DNA of 64,000 nt from Pyrenochaeta sp. MPI-SDFR-AT-0127 (GCA_020747015.1 JAGTJM010000043.1:203758-267757), one strand, 5' to 3'; shown: positions 33,491 through 46,230, numbered from the stretch's first letter. The notes: a model not told the origin generated them from the letters alone. A program made the numbers and translations.

Positions 33491-34886
33491 AGCGTCCCTT
33501 ATGAAACATGTGTACGACTAGCATGAGCTTTTATTCACGGCGTTTTGTTTTTCTTCCTTTCCAGGGCAGTTTCTGCCTTCTGCCATCTTTCTTTCTTGGA
33601 AGTTTGGGTTTTCTGCAAAGTTGCGCTTTATGTGGCGTTGGGAGGTTGCGTGAGATACCAGGTCTGCGAGTGTTGCATTTCTTGAGGAGTTTCTGATGTA
33701 TTGTAGTTCATTCGCATAGTTCAAAGCAGCATTGATGATGAAATTCGACATCTCCAAGCATTCCTTAAATCGTTCAGATTTGTTTCTTCAATCAAATCGG
33801 TGTTAGCCTTGGCTTGAAGATGTCACATGATGAAAGCTTATCCATCCAGAAGCTTTTACACATGCTTCCAAGGAATATTCGTGTAATCCTAGATTAACGT
33901 TACAACAACTTTCTCTGTGTACCTACGATTCACAACAGCCACAGTGATATTGCTGTAGTGATACCGCCATCTACTCTAAGCCTAGAGCTTTGCCATGTCT
34001 TATTCAAATTTTTGCTGTTTTAGGGCGAGAGAGGGAGCAAAGTAATTCGGAGACGCTCTACGTTCTTAAACGCTAGGGTCGCCGCACAATTTCGGTGAAT
34101 CTCCAAGTCATAATAGTGCCGAAGTCTATGTCATGTATGGTGTGATTTCCATCTCCTAGCACGCGTTACGATACGTCGCATCCTATGCCATGGTTCTTAC
34201 GTCATTGGTAAGGCCTCCCTTTTCTTACCTAAAAAGTTCGAGAGCTCCGTATGTTCAAGTCTTTCTCTATTCACTGTTCAATTCTAGGCATTACGACCAC
34301 TTCAGCAGACTGTGTAAACCATCGCTGAGCTACCTAAGGACATATGTGTTTGTTTTCTTGAACATCTCAAGGAAGCCATGTAACTCAACTACCAATGACG
34401 CAAGAACGCTATATAGTCAATGTCTGGTATGTCAACGACAAAAATAGTGTTGTGATTGTATATTGAAGACTGCGTTCTAGCCCAGAATTCTTACTACTTT
34501 CACGCTTTCAGGTAGTCCTCTCAATGACCTACTGCTTGAGTATACTTTTGGAATCCGAACTTTCCAAGCCAAGACGGACTGTAAGTTTCGGGTTAAGAAT
34601 TTCGGTTTAGAGGCTAGCGCTAGTCGTAAGAGAACAAGTCAAGAAGATCACTAATTTCCCATCCTAACAGGGTAGCTAGATATTAAATGGGGAGGGGAGA
34701 GGTTTCCCCGAATCGCCGGACGGACGAAACATCATGACACGCGCAGCAAGATTTCGGATTTAAAGATCACGTCGTTCCCGTTTTCATTTCAACTTGAGAA
34801 GTCTGGTTTCGATCAATATTTGCGATTCACTGACCAGGCTGCTTTTCAGTCCTCAATCCAAATACTTTTTTGTGCATAATACAAAC
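33491..34886. other. AT-richer intergenic stretch
   Basis: 1.4 kb that looks more AT-rich than the flanking genes, with no coding potential recognised. It begins with the 3' flank of the DOMON gene and ends with the promoter of the hydrolase. Confidence 0.45.
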
Positions 34887-35885
34887 ATGCGTTCTACTCG
34901 CGGATTTGTTGCTCTCTGTGGCATATTTACGGCTGTAAATGCCTATGTACAGCTTCCTGGAGATATCATTAAGCACACTGGAGTGCCTGTTGGAAGAGAA
35001 GAGAAACACGACAATAGTAGGCCAACTCTCTCTCTCAACAAAGAAGGGTCTAATTCAAAGTTTAGTTACCATTTACGTCAGCCCAGCAAAGTGGTCTCGA
35101 AAACCCGACGTCGCCGTAGTGTATCTGACGGATGCCTTTGGTCTTCCGCTTCTGGAGAACAAATTGTAAGATCTCCAATTCCCTTGTGGTTTGCCAATCT
35201 AGACCACTGACGGATACCTCACCTACAGGCTAGCCGACAGCTTTGCCCGAGCTGGGTTCGCAACCTTTGCGCCTGATATCTTCAACGGCGATCCTGCGCC
35301 GGAAGACATCGACAATGACGGCGCAGCAGCTTTCATCGGCAGACACGGTGTCAATGTGACTGACCCGATCATCGAAAAGACTATCAAGTACTTGCGCGAG
35401 AAGCGCGGGTTCAAGCAGATCGCCATTACGGGCTACTGCTTCGGCGGCCGATATGCCTTCCGCTTTTTGGCCGAGGGTCGCGGGGCTGATATCGGCTATG
35501 CAGCGCACCCTAGTTTCCTTCAAGATGATGAGGTTCTCGCGATCAATGGACCGGCAAGCATTGCCGCAGCAGGTATGTGTAGCACTGTAATGTTTCTTTC
35601 CTTGTATATCTTTATAGCGCTGTTGCCATACTACTATAGTCGACTCAGACCTCCTCATGCTAATAATCATGCTACACAGAGGTTGATACTTTATTCGAGG
35701 CGCAACGCCGATGGGTAGTTGAGGGTCTGCTCGGCCAGACAAAGCAGCCATTTCAGATAGCCTTGTACTCTGGAACGCAACACGGTTTCGGCACGCGCGC
35801 AAATATCTCTGATGCGGAGCAGAAGTTTGGAAAGGAGGAAGCCTTCTTCCAAGCTGTACGTTGGTTCTACAACTGGTCGAAATGA
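34887..35885 (+). CDS. Dienelactone hydrolase family protein with N-terminal signal
   Basis: Four exons, 34887..35016, 35066..35165, 35229..35572 and 35680..35885, give 259 residues. Each join preserves the family pattern: GDIIKHTGVPVGREEKHDN, then ITIYVSP, then AVVYLTDAFGLPLLENKL and LADSFARAGFATFAPDIFNG. The catalytic triad is visible: nucleophile Cys147 in GYCFGG, Asp194 in EVDTLF and His226 in TQHGFG. The alpha/beta hydrolase family cleaves dienelactones and related esters in aromatic degradation. Unlike the classical cytosolic enzymes, this copy starts with a hydrophobic leader (MRSTRGFVALCGIFTAVNAY), so it may be secreted. The substrate is unknown. The two nearest genes do not form an obvious pathway with it. 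Confidence 0.82.
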
Positions 35886-36423
35886 GCTCGATGAATTATA
35901 ATGTTGCGACCAGCCATAATCTGGTGTAGACAGACATTGATAATTGGGTTTCCGAAATGCCTCAAAGACGTAAGTAAGGTTTATATCCTCCAGGCTGATA
36001 ACTCGATACATACCCAACTAATGAGCTGTGCACCTTGCCAAATCTCCCACACAAATTGATAGATTGCTCAACAACTACGTAGTCAGATAGTAAAATAATA
36101 ATAGATGACATGGTTCACAAGTGAGTGGCCAGCAAAGCGAGTGTCCTGAATCTGCCAAGCTTGGGGTCTGTAAGTGTTCATGGCTATAACTTTAGCTATA
36201 CTATGCTTGATTAGAATATACCAATGCTGTACTAGGCTCTGATGGATATAGCTCATTTTGTTTACGGAGAATAGGAGATATAAGCTATCTTTCTCTTAAA
36301 CTCGTGTGTCCCAAGGGAGGCCTTTGCTGCCGCTTTGAAACTTGGCGACATGACGCGGCGCGACAAGACGCACATCACGGCTGCAAGTGTAGTCTGATTG
36401 GTTACCTTGCCCAAATTTAGATT
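35886..36423. other. AT-rich gap before HET remnant
   Basis: About 540 bases with nothing recognised. Runs of A/T are frequent, as in the decayed region that follows. Confidence 0.4.
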
Positions 36424-38420
36424 GAAACAGTCGATCTGAACCCGAATTCCGGAGGTTCGATACATTTGATAGACTTGGAGCTTGGAGAACAAGACAGTTA
36501 TATTATGATGGCCATAGACATCTCCAATCTGCGGGACCCTCCCCAGTATACCGCCCTTTCTTACACATGGGGAAACCCTTTAGTTCACCCATATGTAGCC
36601 GAAAGACCTTGAAGAACCGTTTGGATCGATAAAAGGCCTTTCCTCGTCACCCCTAATCTCTATGATGCAATGAATTATTGGCGCGGCTGGAGGCTTGAAA
36701 CAGGAACTGCAAAGACCTTGCTGTGGGTCGACGCTATATGTATCGACCAAAACGATTTGATTGAGCGCAATCATCAAGTGGGACTCATAGGCCAAATTTA
36801 CTCGAATGCAACGCTGGTCTTGACATGGGGAGGAAAGTCTGACGAGGATGCGCAGATAGTATCCAAGCTAATTTCCAGGCTAAGACCTGTTGTTGAACAT
36901 TGGGCAGTCAGAGGAATCCAAGTTTACATATTTTCATAATCCTGATGCGCTTTTTGAGAGAGCCTGTGTGTACGCGGTCAGACGAAAGGAGTGAGAGGCT
37001 CTGGATTCGTTCTTTCACCGCCAGTACTTCAATCGTGCATGGATTGTGCAAGAGATAGCATTCGCTAAAGGAGCCATTCTAATGTTTGGCCACTATATCA
37101 TTAACTGGGATGACCTGGTGAATCTTTCAAATATGCTTGCCAGCTGCAAATGGATCCCAATCTTGGAAAGATATGCCAGACCACGCGCGAACACAGAAAG
37201 ACCTATACTAACTTTCGGAGCCCCTGCAGTGTACAGTAGCGTTCGATATCTTTGTAAACAATACGGTGCCAGCTAACGTAGTCAATTACAAGACTCTACG
37301 GCACATTCAAGCGCCAGGGCGTTCTACCTCCTTCTCGAGCTTTTGCTCTATGCGACGTGGCCCTTCCGAGCGACTGATCCTCGCAATAACATATACGCCG
37401 TTTTGTCAATTGTTTCACATGTATTTCGAGCATCGTATGCAATGACAGATGTCTTACGTCCCGACTACCGCTTGCCTGCCAGCAAAGTGTTCATCGACGT
37501 GACCCGCGAAATTGCGACCAACACAGGTAGCACACCTGTCTTTTCTCTTGTCGATCACGACTCCAAGGAAATTCCGGGCCTTCCCTCCTGGTTTCCGGAT
37601 TACAGTGGTTCGAATGTTCACGCACTTGCTTGTATATGTCATACAAGACTATATTGTGCATTCAACCTGGTTCCATATTCCCCCGAGCCAACGATCGTGG
37701 AAAATGAATTCTTCCTGTGTGCTATGCGTTGGGGCACAATGACCTACACTGAGCTTACTGGACGCCCTTTCGTACTGGAAGGGCAGATGGACCTTTGCTT
37801 GCAACTTCCTGAGATTTATTCAAATGGTCAGACCAGAGTTGACGCTCTTTGGCGCACGCTCATTAGGGACGCCGACGGTGAACAAAGCCCAGCACCGGCG
37901 GACATTGGGAATTCCTTTCACCAATATGTCCTTCTGGCGATAGCGGTGCGGGTACGCAAAATTCTAAAAGGTTGGGTCGTCGGACGTGAGCTTAAACTAT
38001 CTAAATTTGATAGCTTGATCAAACTGAACAACAATTACGACGAATGTCCTAATCCTTGGCTCCCAGGTGGAGATTAGGTGAGCGCCTTTTTCTATATGTT
38101 CCAAACAATCCAACAGAACTCACAAGAAAACGAGAGATTGCTCAGAGAACTCGAACAAGGAGCCCACCTGTATCTGGCCGTTCTTGATGTTATCGGTCAC
38201 GGCAGGAAACTGTTTAAGACAGCTGATAATCTCCTTGTTCTTGCTCCGAATTCAGCCCAGCGTGGAGATACCATTTGGTTTTCCCAAGCTCAAGAGTGCC
38301 TTTCATCCTGCGCCATCATGAAGGCAAGCAGTACAAGCTTTATAACCCTATCTGCATGGCTATATGCACGGTGACCTCGGAAAGTTCGATGTGCCGCTTC
38401 AACACATATCGCTAGTTTAG
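36424..38420 (+). pseudogene. Decayed HET-domain gene
   Basis: The HET (heterokaryon incompatibility) plan is clear but broken. Intact pieces include RDPPQYTALSYTWGNP, then LLWVDAICIDQNDLIERNHQ, IYSNATLVLTWGG, RAWIVQEIAFAKGAI, the ATDPRNNIYAVLSIV box, LPSWFPDYS and a C-terminal ALGR-like segment (GRKLFKTADNLLVLAPNSAQ). Between them lie an in-frame TGA near 36609, a stop and frame change near 36937-36990, a stop near 37276, a TAG at 38077 and another frame change near 38300. The expected HET tail (GYMHGDLGKF) resumes in a different frame at about 38360-38420. No set of plausible introns repairs all of these, so I call a pseudogene. When intact, such proteins trigger cell death on fusion of unlike strains. 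Confidence 0.8.
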
Positions 38421-39558
38421 ATATATGTATTTTAAACCGAAACGCAACTAATCTCTGGAAGAGCACGGCTGATAGGATTTGTCCTAAGGATTTTGAGATT
38501 TGTTTCATGCGCTAACGTAATATACTTGTGCAAATGTCTTTGATGTTATACTTCACTACAAGACCTCGATATTTACATTAGAACCGCGAATAGAACCGCT
38601 AAAGAAACCCCTTTGTATTGATTGAGGCAATTCATCTCAAGTTCATTATTTCTGATTCACTGTTTCTTACATGTTGCTAATCAATCGCTACACCCTATAG
38701 ACCCTAGAAATTATCAATCAGCTAGCTAGATATACCTCGATGCCACCAAATAGATCCAGACATGCCCCCCGATCGGTCATGGCAGGGTCCGGATGTGGGT
38801 ACAATGGGCGAGCATGAGCAACGCGGTGCTATTCAACTACATGAAGGGAATTAATGACCTGTTTCTTCAAAAGCCACAAGAGGCGAGCATCTTCCTAACG
38901 TTTGCGAGGTACTTGAAAACTCATGCTCTTGGAGGTCACCTCACAAATATCAAGCGTGCAATTCCAAGAGTCACTGTCGCTTTTGAAGAGAGCCCCTGAT
39001 TAAACCGCCTGCCATCACCCGAGCTCGCGGCAGCATCCGTTTTGGGGATCTTTGAGAGTTTCAGACTCTATCCCGAACGCACCATCGCTTAGACATGGAA
39101 CAGCTCAACTTGAGCTGATAAATTTCTCTCTCCTTAAGGAGCTCCCCATAACAACCATTGCAGCGGAAGTCACGCGTTCGACTGTGATATTTAGCCATAA
39201 ACTTTGCCGGCTTTTCTTTATTGTAACGACCGCATCTAAACGTGGTAGATGAAGAAAGACGATAAAACGCCAAACTTCCTCGAGTTTGGTAAGATTTGAC
39301 TCTTGCAAATTCTGGAGGAAGGTTGTGTTCAGTAACAAGCATGGAAAGGATGAGGCAGAGACTGGCATACATTCAAGCAATCAATGTTCCTAAAGGAACA
39401 ATCTTCTTCCCCAACAGAGGTCCTGAGTCAGGTCAGGAATGTAGCAACGGTACAACTGCGGCACTGAGCATAGCTTCTGCCGTTTGTACAAAGGAATGAT
39501 ACTATATTACTGTTGACTTCGAGTACAAGACTTAGCCTCGATTCCTTGGCCAATATAT
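38421..39558. other. Stretch between HET loci, possible remnants
   Basis: 1.1 kb, AT-rich in the first half. A 68-codon frame at 38793-38999 and nearby fragments resemble coding sequence only weakly. I could not assign them. Confidence 0.35.
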
Positions 39559-41772
39559 TCACGTTAGGGCAATGGATCGAAACTCTACGTGATTGTTTCC
39601 TTCAAAGAGTTCGCCGTTCATTATCCCGTGAATATATGCTTCGCCGATGAGCATATAGCTATCGTCATGGTGTCTGCGTAGAACGAAGGGAATTTTGGCT
39701 CCCTGGAGAATCCAAATCTCATCCTCGGGCTTTACCGAACATGGCGCGAGCCCCATATGGGCATTTTCAGACCGAACAAATGACCTGGTGCTGCAGCTGA
39801 CCGCAATCCGTCCCCTATATGGCACAGTCGGGGCGTAGATTACTCTGAGAAAGTCCTCGTTCTCTATGAAAGGGTTGACTTTGGCATCTTGGCCGGCAGG
39901 ATAGAGCCCGCTGAATACAGAGAAGAAGTCATCAAAGTCTTCGCGGGACGGTAATTGGTTATCGGCATCACACAGCTGCCCAAATTCCCGGTGTCCATCC
40001 CAAAAACTTGTTGCGTCGCTATGCTTCGCATTCCAGCTCCACATCTCTTGCGCAAATTCATTTTTCAGGTAATGAATAAAAGACGGGTATAACTCATCGA
40101 AACCTACGGCGGAAGACGGCGTTGTCTCGGTGATATCGAAGTTCAGAGGGAAAGGGCTTCCGGCAGTCAATGTTTTCATGAATGCCTCCAGCCAAGTGTC
40201 GCCTGCCAGGTAGATAGGTGCTCTAGCGGCGGCTACAAGAAGTTTGCTGAATTGATGGTTGGAAATGGCGCTGGAAATATCATAAGAAGCTACAAGCTTC
40301 TCTAATTTGCTACCCCATACTCGAAGCTGAACGTCCTGAACTTGAGTGAAAATAATGGAGTTGCTCTCTCCGTTTGCGAAATCTATACACTATCACTACC
40401 TACAGGCTTTACAAACGTGGAAGAAGAGGTAGGAGAAGTGCATACCTGTGCAATTTTGAAACACATCAAAAGAGTTACATAAAATCAAAGCTGGTGGTTG
40501 ACTCGGTGCCGCAAGGTCTGGAACCCAGGATGGGAGTCTCTGGTGTACCTGTACAGATCTGTCTTGGACAAAAGATAGCCAGGAAAGGTTTTTTAGTGAT
40601 TGCAATAGGTAGGTGGCAAGATGCATGAAAACTTGTTCAGGTGTCTTGGTGTAATCTGGAGCCAGGAGATGCCACGAGTCCGGCTTGCGATATCGAGTAA
40701 TCATGCCACTTGATGCGAATACACGATCGCGCTCATCGGTAGCTTTCTTTTGGCGACATTGATTTAGTACCCAAGCTAACTTTGCATTAACGAAGGACTC
40801 TTCGTCATGAAACCTAAAAGTATGTTGCAAAAGGTCAGCAATTTCTGAATCTTGAGTTATCTCGTAGATTACTCCCATACTGAACGATATATCAATTCCG
40901 AGACCTGATCCAGCGCTCGAATGACCGGTTCGCACAGATTCCGTGGTCTTCAACTTTGCGATCCACCCCCTAGTAAAAGCCAATTCTATGAAACACCCAA
41001 TGTCTTGGAGAGAAAAAACAGTCTCTCCACATATCACTGCGGGGTCTCTGGAGCGAGATTGGCCCATGACCATCTCTTGAACGGTCCAAACACGATGAAA
41101 CCAGGCACGAGAAAAGAATCGACCTAAGGCACCCCAATCAGATAGCGAGAAACAGGCAATTCCAGCTGCTGAGAAAAATTCTTCATCGTTGGGTTGACGA
41201 GGAACCCAGACTTGGTCTGGCGTGTATTGCGTATTCTGGAAAGATGATGTCTCAGAAATTTCCGAAATCATGCTGATCAGGCTTGTGGCACGAATCGAAG
41301 ACTTGTCATGCCTGCCGAGCCAAATCATCACTCCAGTAGATTGGACGTAGATCCGTTGCATCATAGCAACCTGGCTGCGTCGCTCGTCCATATCATCTTG
41401 GTTGATGCAAACCGCGTCCACCCATAGACACGAGACATCGTCCGGTGGCTCATTGGTGGAGTGGCGCAATTGTTCTATTTGGAAGAGACAGTCGAAAAGA
41501 TTCTCGCCAATATTGAGTGCCTTGCTGTCACATCGGATGTGAACCGGAGATGGACGCCTTGGAACCTGCCCCTCCTCAACAATTGTTGACTTCCAAGTGT
41601 AGGAAAGGGCTATGAACGGAACATGACTATTGTCGCTGAGGTCGATGGTCCGCATGCTAACATCAAACATCATGTTCTCCGGATTGTATGAGCTAGCCGT
41701 CAAATCTAGGACGCGTATGGCATCTGGGCTAGGCAGCGGGATGTATTCGTACTTATCGGTACTGCTTTCCAT
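39559..41772 (-). CDS. HET-domain protein, intact
   Basis: Two exons, complement(40446..41772, 39559..40382), give 716 residues. The 63-base intron has GTATGC and TATAG and keeps frame. The HET domain covers roughly residues 50-240: PFIALSYTWKS, SCLWVDAVCINQDDMDERRS, RIYVQSTGVMIWLGRHD and RAWFHRVWTVQEMVMG. A long helical C-terminal part follows, with DERDRVFASSGM and LPSWVPDLA boxes, ending in the family tail SYMLIGEAYIHGIMNGELF. HET proteins act in non-self recognition and can set off programmed cell death. No second sensor or effector domain is visible in this one. It faces the decayed HET copy to its left. The two are clearly diverged paralogs rather than a recent duplicate. Confidence 0.85.
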
Positions 41773-42975
41773 CGCTGTTGAACTAACTGTAAGACTGCTA
41801 ATCGCTCAGGGTGAAATAAGACGGCAATATGATGCTCCTGGCACAAAAAGGGGAAACTATTTAGGATTCTCCCATAGGACGATGTCATCTGCGATAGCAC
41901 AGCCATAGATCGTATCTTGAAGCGGGGTTTCCAAAAAAGAAAAACAAAAATGCCCACAAATAGCGCCGCCACCAATCTTCTAATTTCCTCGTTGCTTAAT
42001 TTAAGGGTAGCTTGATTGCTAAAGTTTACTAGACTTTTCAATACTATAGTTCATAGGTAGCTTAAGATCATAATCTATACCGTAGACTCGTTTCGACCAT
42101 CTTTTTAGCAAGCACATTCCTGATTACAGCACACGTCCACTCAAACGAAATTATATTTGTTGTTGAACAGTTGCCAACATGATTTGAAAACCTCAGAGAG
42201 TCTATCGAGTTTTTCACTCGGTGCTGACACGATGCTTAAAGGTACTCGAAATCGTCCGGCTACGGCATCGTTGTTTGCACTGGCATGCGAGAAAGACAGA
42301 ACCTATTTGGCGACAGCGATTCATTGTCTGATCAACGAAGTTCGAAGAAAAAAAAACAGCGGCATTATTCTCTGCTTTAGAACGTTATTGTGCGCATCAT
42401 ATTTAAATAAGAGCTACGGTGTGGAGAATTGAATGTAATGTGACAGCAGAGAGGACCAAGAAAAGCCAAGGCTAAGCTGATCAATGCTGCGCAAAGAAGG
42501 TGTATATTTCAGCCTCTACTTAGCCTCTGTTGACTTCATCTTGTTGTAGTGCAAAGAATAACTATCAAGTGCATTTCAAAGTCTGACTTTTAGTTTTCAT
42601 GCAAGAAGTTGTTTAGTTTACTCGAATTAGACCGAGTGTAAACAGGGGCCAGATTGGGAAGATTGCATGAGCGTCGATGTCTCGGTGTAGGCCCCAAACA
42701 TAGCGACGGCGGGTGACAAGAATTCTATCCAATCATGAGTTACTCTTCAATGTATATTTGGTGGTTCGTAGTAGCTAGCCACAGTTCTGCTTCATGGCGT
42801 GTTTCACTGACGCGAGACATTGACAAGCCAAGTCGGGTCCGTGATGCTCACGTGATAGCCGATGACGCGGCTGAGGCACTGCCTTCCTTTGTTTCCGGAC
42901 AACCTCACACTTCGTTTCTGTAACCCCCCTTGACCTTTTACTCATCTATTCTTCTTTCCTTTAAAACATCTCACA
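41773..42975. other. AT-rich intergenic stretch
   Basis: 1.2 kb between divergent genes, AT-rich to about 42,650 and then of ordinary composition. The end holds the promoter of the His-rich membrane protein. No gene recognised. Confidence 0.45.
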
Positions 42976-44233
42976 ATGTCTCCTAGCAAGCTGGGCGTAT
43001 TTGCGAACTTGGCGCTGGTCGCCAGCGCCGTGCTCATCCCTCCCACCATTACAGCGGAGGACTTCGGCGATGACAACGCTCTGGAAACGCTCGCTATCAA
43101 CCCTTTCAAACGATCCGTCGCTCTCGAATGTCCCGGATGTGCGTTTGCGACGCAAAAAGGCGACAGTCTGGAGTGGAAATCGGATGTGGGAAACGCCTTT
43201 GTAAGTACTCCGATAACTTTCCACTGGCTCGCCTCGACATGTCCCGGAAGAAGGCTATGAGCTATACACAGCTTCCACCACTGCAACTTGAATGCTGAAG
43301 AGCTTTACTGATTGCCAATAGCGTCTCGACTTTGAAGTAGGCGCTCGCGAAGACACACTTGACATCGACGGTTATCAACTCTATCCACCGTCCTTCAGCT
43401 ACTTCGCGGAGTCTTTCCATGTGACACAAGTCGACCCCAACTCTGAAGACAATCTCCGCCTCCGCGTTACTGGGTTCCAGTTCCGCTTCAATGGAGCTGA
43501 GACAATATCGGAAGCGGGGACCGAGCTGCTCCCTATGTCGTTCCAAATCACATCTGTCGAGGGTGTTTCCGTTGAACCTCCAGCGCTCACTATCAATGTG
43601 CTCAAGGATCCGGAAGGCCGTCTCATGATTGCGTCGTTCCAGGCGACACAAACATTCGAGGCTTCACCGGTTGATCAGGAGAGGAAGTGCAAGGAGTGGC
43701 CGTTGTACTGCAAATGGAAGAGCATTCTGGCCGACAGGATCGAGAAGATGAAGAAGATGGGCAAGGGCTGCCACAAGCGACCACACGGCCATGGCCATCC
43801 CACCCCGATGGAGCATGAGAGCACCGAGGGCAAGCCTCCCCATCGCTTCCACCCCGGAAAGCCTCATCACCACCCACACCACCGTCCCCACCATATGGGT
43901 CATGGCCACCGCCACCACGACCACCACCGTTTCCATATGTTTATCCGCCGCGCTTTCTTCACTATTCTTATTCCTATTCTCATTGGCATCTTCGCTGGTA
44001 CGCTCACCTACCTCGTCGGTATGGCTCTGGGCTGCCTAATTGCCATTACTGTCGCCAAGTTCCGAGGCCAGAGCTACCAGAGGATCGCTTTGGAGGATGA
44101 TGTTGAGGACGTCGAGGACGACGAGGAGATTGACATGCACGATGAGAAGGCAGAGTACGCGGAGCTACCAGCCTATGATGCCCCGCCAACGTATGAAGAG
44201 CCTGCTGAGAAGGAAGTGGATGAGTCGAAGTAG
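42976..44233 (+). CDS. Membrane protein with His-rich loop and PPxY tail, unrecognised family
   Basis: Two exons, 42976..43200 and 43322..44233, give 378 residues. The 121-base intron runs from GTAAGT to AATAG in phase 0. A signal peptide (LGVFANLALVASAVLIPPTITA) leads into a lumenal region of about 200 residues with two Cys (ECPGC) and beta-rich segments (LRLRVTGFQFRFNG). A very His-rich stretch follows (KPHHHPHHRPHHMGHGHRHH, about residues 263-282). A hydrophobic segment then spans the membrane (FFTILIPILIGIFAGTLTYL and on to ITVAK). The cytosolic tail is acidic and contains APPTYEE, a PPxY motif of the type bound by Rsp5/Nedd4 ubiquitin ligases. The layout suggests a secretory-pathway or vacuolar protein whose tail is ubiquitin-regulated and whose loop could bind metal. 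Both ideas are inference. Confidence 0.75.
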
Positions 44234-45618
44234 AACCCTACATTCACCTACGATGATGATGCATGTGAATGGGTGAGGTGTATATGGCGACCTAAACCCT
44301 GTGTATGATGGAGAGGAATATCTGGCGCAGTGCTTGGCCGGCGTTTGGTTGAATTGCACACGAAATGAATTTTATATGTATAGGTAGCGCAATATTATGT
44401 TCAACGGCTAAGCGGCCTGCTCTTCAAGTTGTGTACCTGTTTAACGTAGTGCAGTCTAATCTTTCATGGTTTTGCGCTTGATAGACATAGATTCCTGCCC
44501 GTGTCGCGCTTGCTCACTAGGCTGCAAGAAGTGGTCAATGTGAGTCATTTTTAGGTCATGACGGCAGGCAGTTCTTTGCCACAGGGATGCAGCTTATTGG
44601 GTATAGGTATAAACCATTTGGCATCAAGTTCTGAAACTGCTGTTATATGACTGGTCTTCATAGGCTAAAGGTCGAAAATGCGAGGACAGTACATGGGCTT
44701 ATTTCGCAGCTACAAGCCGTGAGGGTATTGCTCGATCAACCTGACAAGCCAATACAACGGCGACCTGAGACTGCGCAAGCATTTGAATGATGTCAGATGG
44801 ACAAAGGAAGGACTTCTGAGACCCCCGCTGCTGAATTTGGAGAGGGTCGGTTGAATGAAATGATGCTTGGGGAGCAATGAAGTTAGGAGAGCACATCAAC
44901 CACAGGTCCTTGATTTGAAATTGGTGCTGCGAGTATTCATGTATGAAAAGATATGGAATCGACAAGAATATTCTTGCAGCTGCAGACACTATGCGCATGT
45001 CAGGATGGGCGCGTACTGAAGTCGTGTCAGAGGACGCGCCGCAGAGCCACGTTTTGCATCTTCCTGGTGGCCATAGGAGCATTGCGAGACTCACTCTACC
45101 TTAGTACAGTATTATGGAGCTGTTCTGACATTAATAAAAGTTTCGCAGACCCGTATGAACGATTGCATGGGGCGTGGTGGAGGAACTGGGGCTGGTGTTG
45201 TCGTTGTGTGGTGGCCGCGGCTGCAAGTTGATGTTCGCGCACAGACCAGGCGACCCCCCAGCCCCGGTTTCCAACTGACAGGCGGGCGCGGCGGGCGTGC
45301 AAGCACAACCGTTCTTTCGAAGTGCTGCTTTCCAGCACCTTTGATTTTCCATTTTGTGAAGGGGGCGACGGGCTCTGATTGTCATGTTCCTGCCTGGCCC
45401 AATCCCGCCTAGCGCCCCCTGGTGTGATCTTGAGGCACCCGCACTGCCCGCCCGCCTATTTAACTACTTGCCCGCCCGCTTTTCTGCTCGCTTTTTCTCC
45501 TTCTTCTCGTCCCCAGCGTATTTCCCATCCAATTCGCACGTTTACACGCCGCATCCACGCCCATCTGCGTCTATACACAAACTCCATCCACTTTCATCAA
45601 CACAAACCCTCTCCCAAT
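44234..45618. other. Intergenic stretch with histone promoter
   Basis: 1.4 kb with no gene recognised. The last 200 bases (about 45,420-45,618) are strongly CT-rich, as is common in highly expressed fungal promoters and 5' leaders. Confidence 0.45.
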
Positions 45619-46230
45619 ATGACTGGACGTAAGTACACCCTTTTCTCCTCCCTATTGTCGCCTCGTGCATCGCGTTTGGTGTTGTCGCTGCTGCCGTTGT
45701 TGCTGTTTGCCGCCGCCACTGCGCGATCACGGGTGTCGCGCTTGGTGTTGAGCCGCAACGCGTCGCCCCACCACAGCCGCATCGCAACGCCTTGCACCTG
45801 CACAAACACCATGATGCCGTCGCTGCACCACGTCTCTCGTCACCCCTCACACAGTATGCTAACGACACTCTTCAGGCGGCAAAGGTGGCAAGGGCCTCGG
45901 CAAGGGCGGTGCCAAGCGTCATCGCAAGATTCTTCGTGACAACATCCAGGGTATCACCAAGCCCGCTATCCGCCGTCTCGCTCGTCGTGGTGGTGTCAAG
46001 CGTATCTCTGCCAGTAAGTTGTCTTGCTCTCACCATCGCGTCGCAACAGCACTAACATCGCTGCAGTGATCTACGAAGAGACCCGTGGTGTACTCAAGAC
46101 GTTCCTCGAGAGCGTCATCCGTGACGCCGTCACCTACACTGAGCACGCCAAGCGCAAGACCGTCACCTCTCTCGATGTCGTCTATGCTCTCAAGCGCCAG
46201 GGCCGTACCCTCTACGGTTTCGGTGGCTAA
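45619..46230 (+). CDS. H4: Histone H4
   Basis: Three exons, 45619..45628, 45876..46013 and 46067..46230, give 103 residues, the standard H4 length. Exon 1 is only 10 bases (ATG ACT GGA C), followed by a 247-base intron, long for this window. The second intron has 53 bases. The protein is near-canonical: [20 protein letters not shown], then [20 protein letters not shown] and ending GRTLYGFGG. Residue 2 is Thr, as in many filamentous fungi. H4 pairs with H3 in the nucleosome core, and its Lys-rich tail is acetylated. The H3 gene that often sits divergently beside H4 is not present in the 1.4 kb upstream. Confidence 0.97.

Noticed and set aside
36600..36620. Very short intron to remove the TGA in the HET remnant
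   Set aside because: A possible GT...TAG here would be only about 16 bases, too short for splicing, and further stops and shifts follow downstream.
41416..41423. Single GTCCACCC outside the module
   Set aside because: It lies within HET coding sequence and is isolated, so it is expected by chance and is not counted as a regulatory copy.
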